Shown piece by piece: positions 4,617 through 5,072 of a stretch of DNA of 5,072 bases. How positions within the stretch are numbered: the first letter of the stretch is position 1; each line of letters starts with the position of its first letter. The DNA is taken from positions 1-5,072 of the forward strand of contig DMAP01000364.1 in NCBI GenBank assembly GCA_003446975.1, in the 5' to 3' direction. The notes under the pieces are model-generated. The model saw only the letters and a list, made by a program, of their open reading frames with translations, was not told the DNA's origin and ran no database searches. The position numbers and the translations under genes are program-made. The stretch is from Clostridiales bacterium (lineage in GTDB: Bacteria; Bacillota; Clostridia; Tissierellales; Dethiosulfatibacteraceae).

Positions 4617-5072
4617 TAGATAGACGAAGAGAAAGAGGAAGACGAATAAGAATGGGAAGAGTTCTGGTTAGAACTAGACTGAATAATATTCAGTTCGCAT
4701 GTATTGTTACAAGATCCAAATGGGTCAATGCAGGCCATGACTGCATCTTGTCCCTCAGTGTGATACTCAATTGCCTTGACTGGAGTAACGAACATGATAC
4801 CTAAAATGAGCAGTGAAAAAACACTAACCAACAGATTTGTCGAAGAAAAACCGGGACGTTTGGTGTGTCGTTCAAGTAGTAAATTAATTCGTAGTTCAAG
4901 AGTTTCATATTCACCCAAATTTGATGCAAATGTGTATGCTGGAGTTGATTCCTCACGAAGCATTTGTGTCAAAACAGAAATTAAGTCTCTCTTGCCGGAC
5001 TGTGTATTAGTATGGGCAAAAATATCGGCTTGGACTTCTCGTTGCATGGAATATTTTGCCGTAATGTCAGTG
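4613..5072 (-). CDS. C-terminal part of an M56 (BlaR1-like) membrane metallopeptidase; N-terminus beyond the window
   Basis: The frame is open to the right edge, so this is the end of a longer gene and the Met at 5047 is probably internal. The visible 152 residues begin TDITAKYSMQREVQADIFA. The ExxAD element fits the third zinc-ligand helix of M56/M48-type membrane peptidases; the HExxH motif would lie upstream, out of view. A helical stretch with LELRINLLLER follows, as in M56 proteins. Numbering from Met 5047, one transmembrane helix spans about 69-90. A short tail after it has three cysteines, C106, C113 and C117 (CX6CX3C), and a serine-rich low-complexity end (124-142). In BlaR1 the region after the last helix is the external sensor; here it is only about 50 residues and carries no beta-lactam-binding domain. 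BlaR1 proteins cleave or inactivate BlaI-type repressors, and BlaI-like operators occur downstream. Assignment to M56 rests on partial motifs; an M48-like peptidase is the alternative. Confidence 0.65.
   Translation of the reverse strand, partial: TDITAKYSMQREVQADIFAHTNTQSGKRDLISVLTQMLREESTPAYTFASNLGEYETLELRINLLLERHTKRPGFSSTNLLVSVFSLLILGIMFVTPVKAIEYHTEGQDAVMACIDPFGSCNNTCELNIIQSSSNQNSSHSYSSSSFSSSIY

Noticed and set aside
1..5072. Recoded UGA (as in some candidate phyla)
   Set aside because: No gene needs UGA readthrough. Tryptophan and glycine use ordinary codons, and UGA sits at natural ends of the HMA and peptidase genes.
1..5072. CRISPR array, tRNA/rRNA genes, insertion sequences or other mobile elements
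   Set aside because: No regularly spaced repeats, cloverleaf-like segments, transposase motifs or terminal repeats were seen; coding density leaves little room.

Overview
All five complete or near-complete genes, plus a gene fragment at the right edge, lie on the minus strand, so transcription runs from position 5072 towards position 1. The window is about 42% GC by eye and densely packed, with every intergenic gap at or below about 65 bases. The standard genetic code fits. The gene set consists of membrane-anchored DsbA-like oxidoreductases, a DsbD/UreH-type membrane protein carrying a cupredoxin domain, a 70-residue HMA protein and a CPC-type metal ATPase. Sequence flavour such as the TCLAVQGGLL motif and the LECTSCAMSID HMA signature suggests an uncultured bacterium, perhaps of the Patescibacteria/CPR. 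This assignment is an inference from remembered family resemblance, not from a marker gene.

Layout in transcription order: (1) 5072-4613, the C-terminal part of an M56/BlaR1-like membrane metallopeptidase. It ends in one transmembrane helix, a short tail with three cysteines and a serine-rich end. (2) 4616-4580, a strong promoter (TTGACA, 17 bases, TACACT) whose -10 box sits inside a perfect palindrome, TACTACA-N3-TGTAGTA. (3) 4552-3785, a DsbA-like protein with CPFC. (4) 3764-2721, a six-helix DsbD/CcdA-like protein fused to a C-terminal cupredoxin domain. (5) 2715-2503, a stand-alone HMA metal-binding protein. (6) 2500-2464, a second regulatory region with a related palindrome (TTACTA-N7-TAGTAA) and a perfect 8-bp stem-loop. 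(7) 2448-1714, a second DsbA-like protein with CEAC. (8) 1674 to the left edge, a P1B-type (Zn/Cd/Pb-like) ATPase missing its C-terminus.

Taken together this looks like an envelope thiol-redox and soft-metal handling locus. Two exported thioredoxin-fold proteins act on cysteines outside the membrane. The DsbD-like protein could move electrons across the membrane and bind metal through its cupredoxin domain. The small HMA protein could pass metal to the ATPase, which lacks an N-terminal HMA domain of its own. The paired palindromes resemble BlaI/MecI/CopY-type operators, and they sit next to a BlaR1-like peptidase gene. The simplest reading is a BlaI-BlaR1-type sensor/repressor circuit controlling a disulfide/metal stress module, but the repressor gene itself is not in the window. 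That regulatory link is the most interesting hypothesis here.
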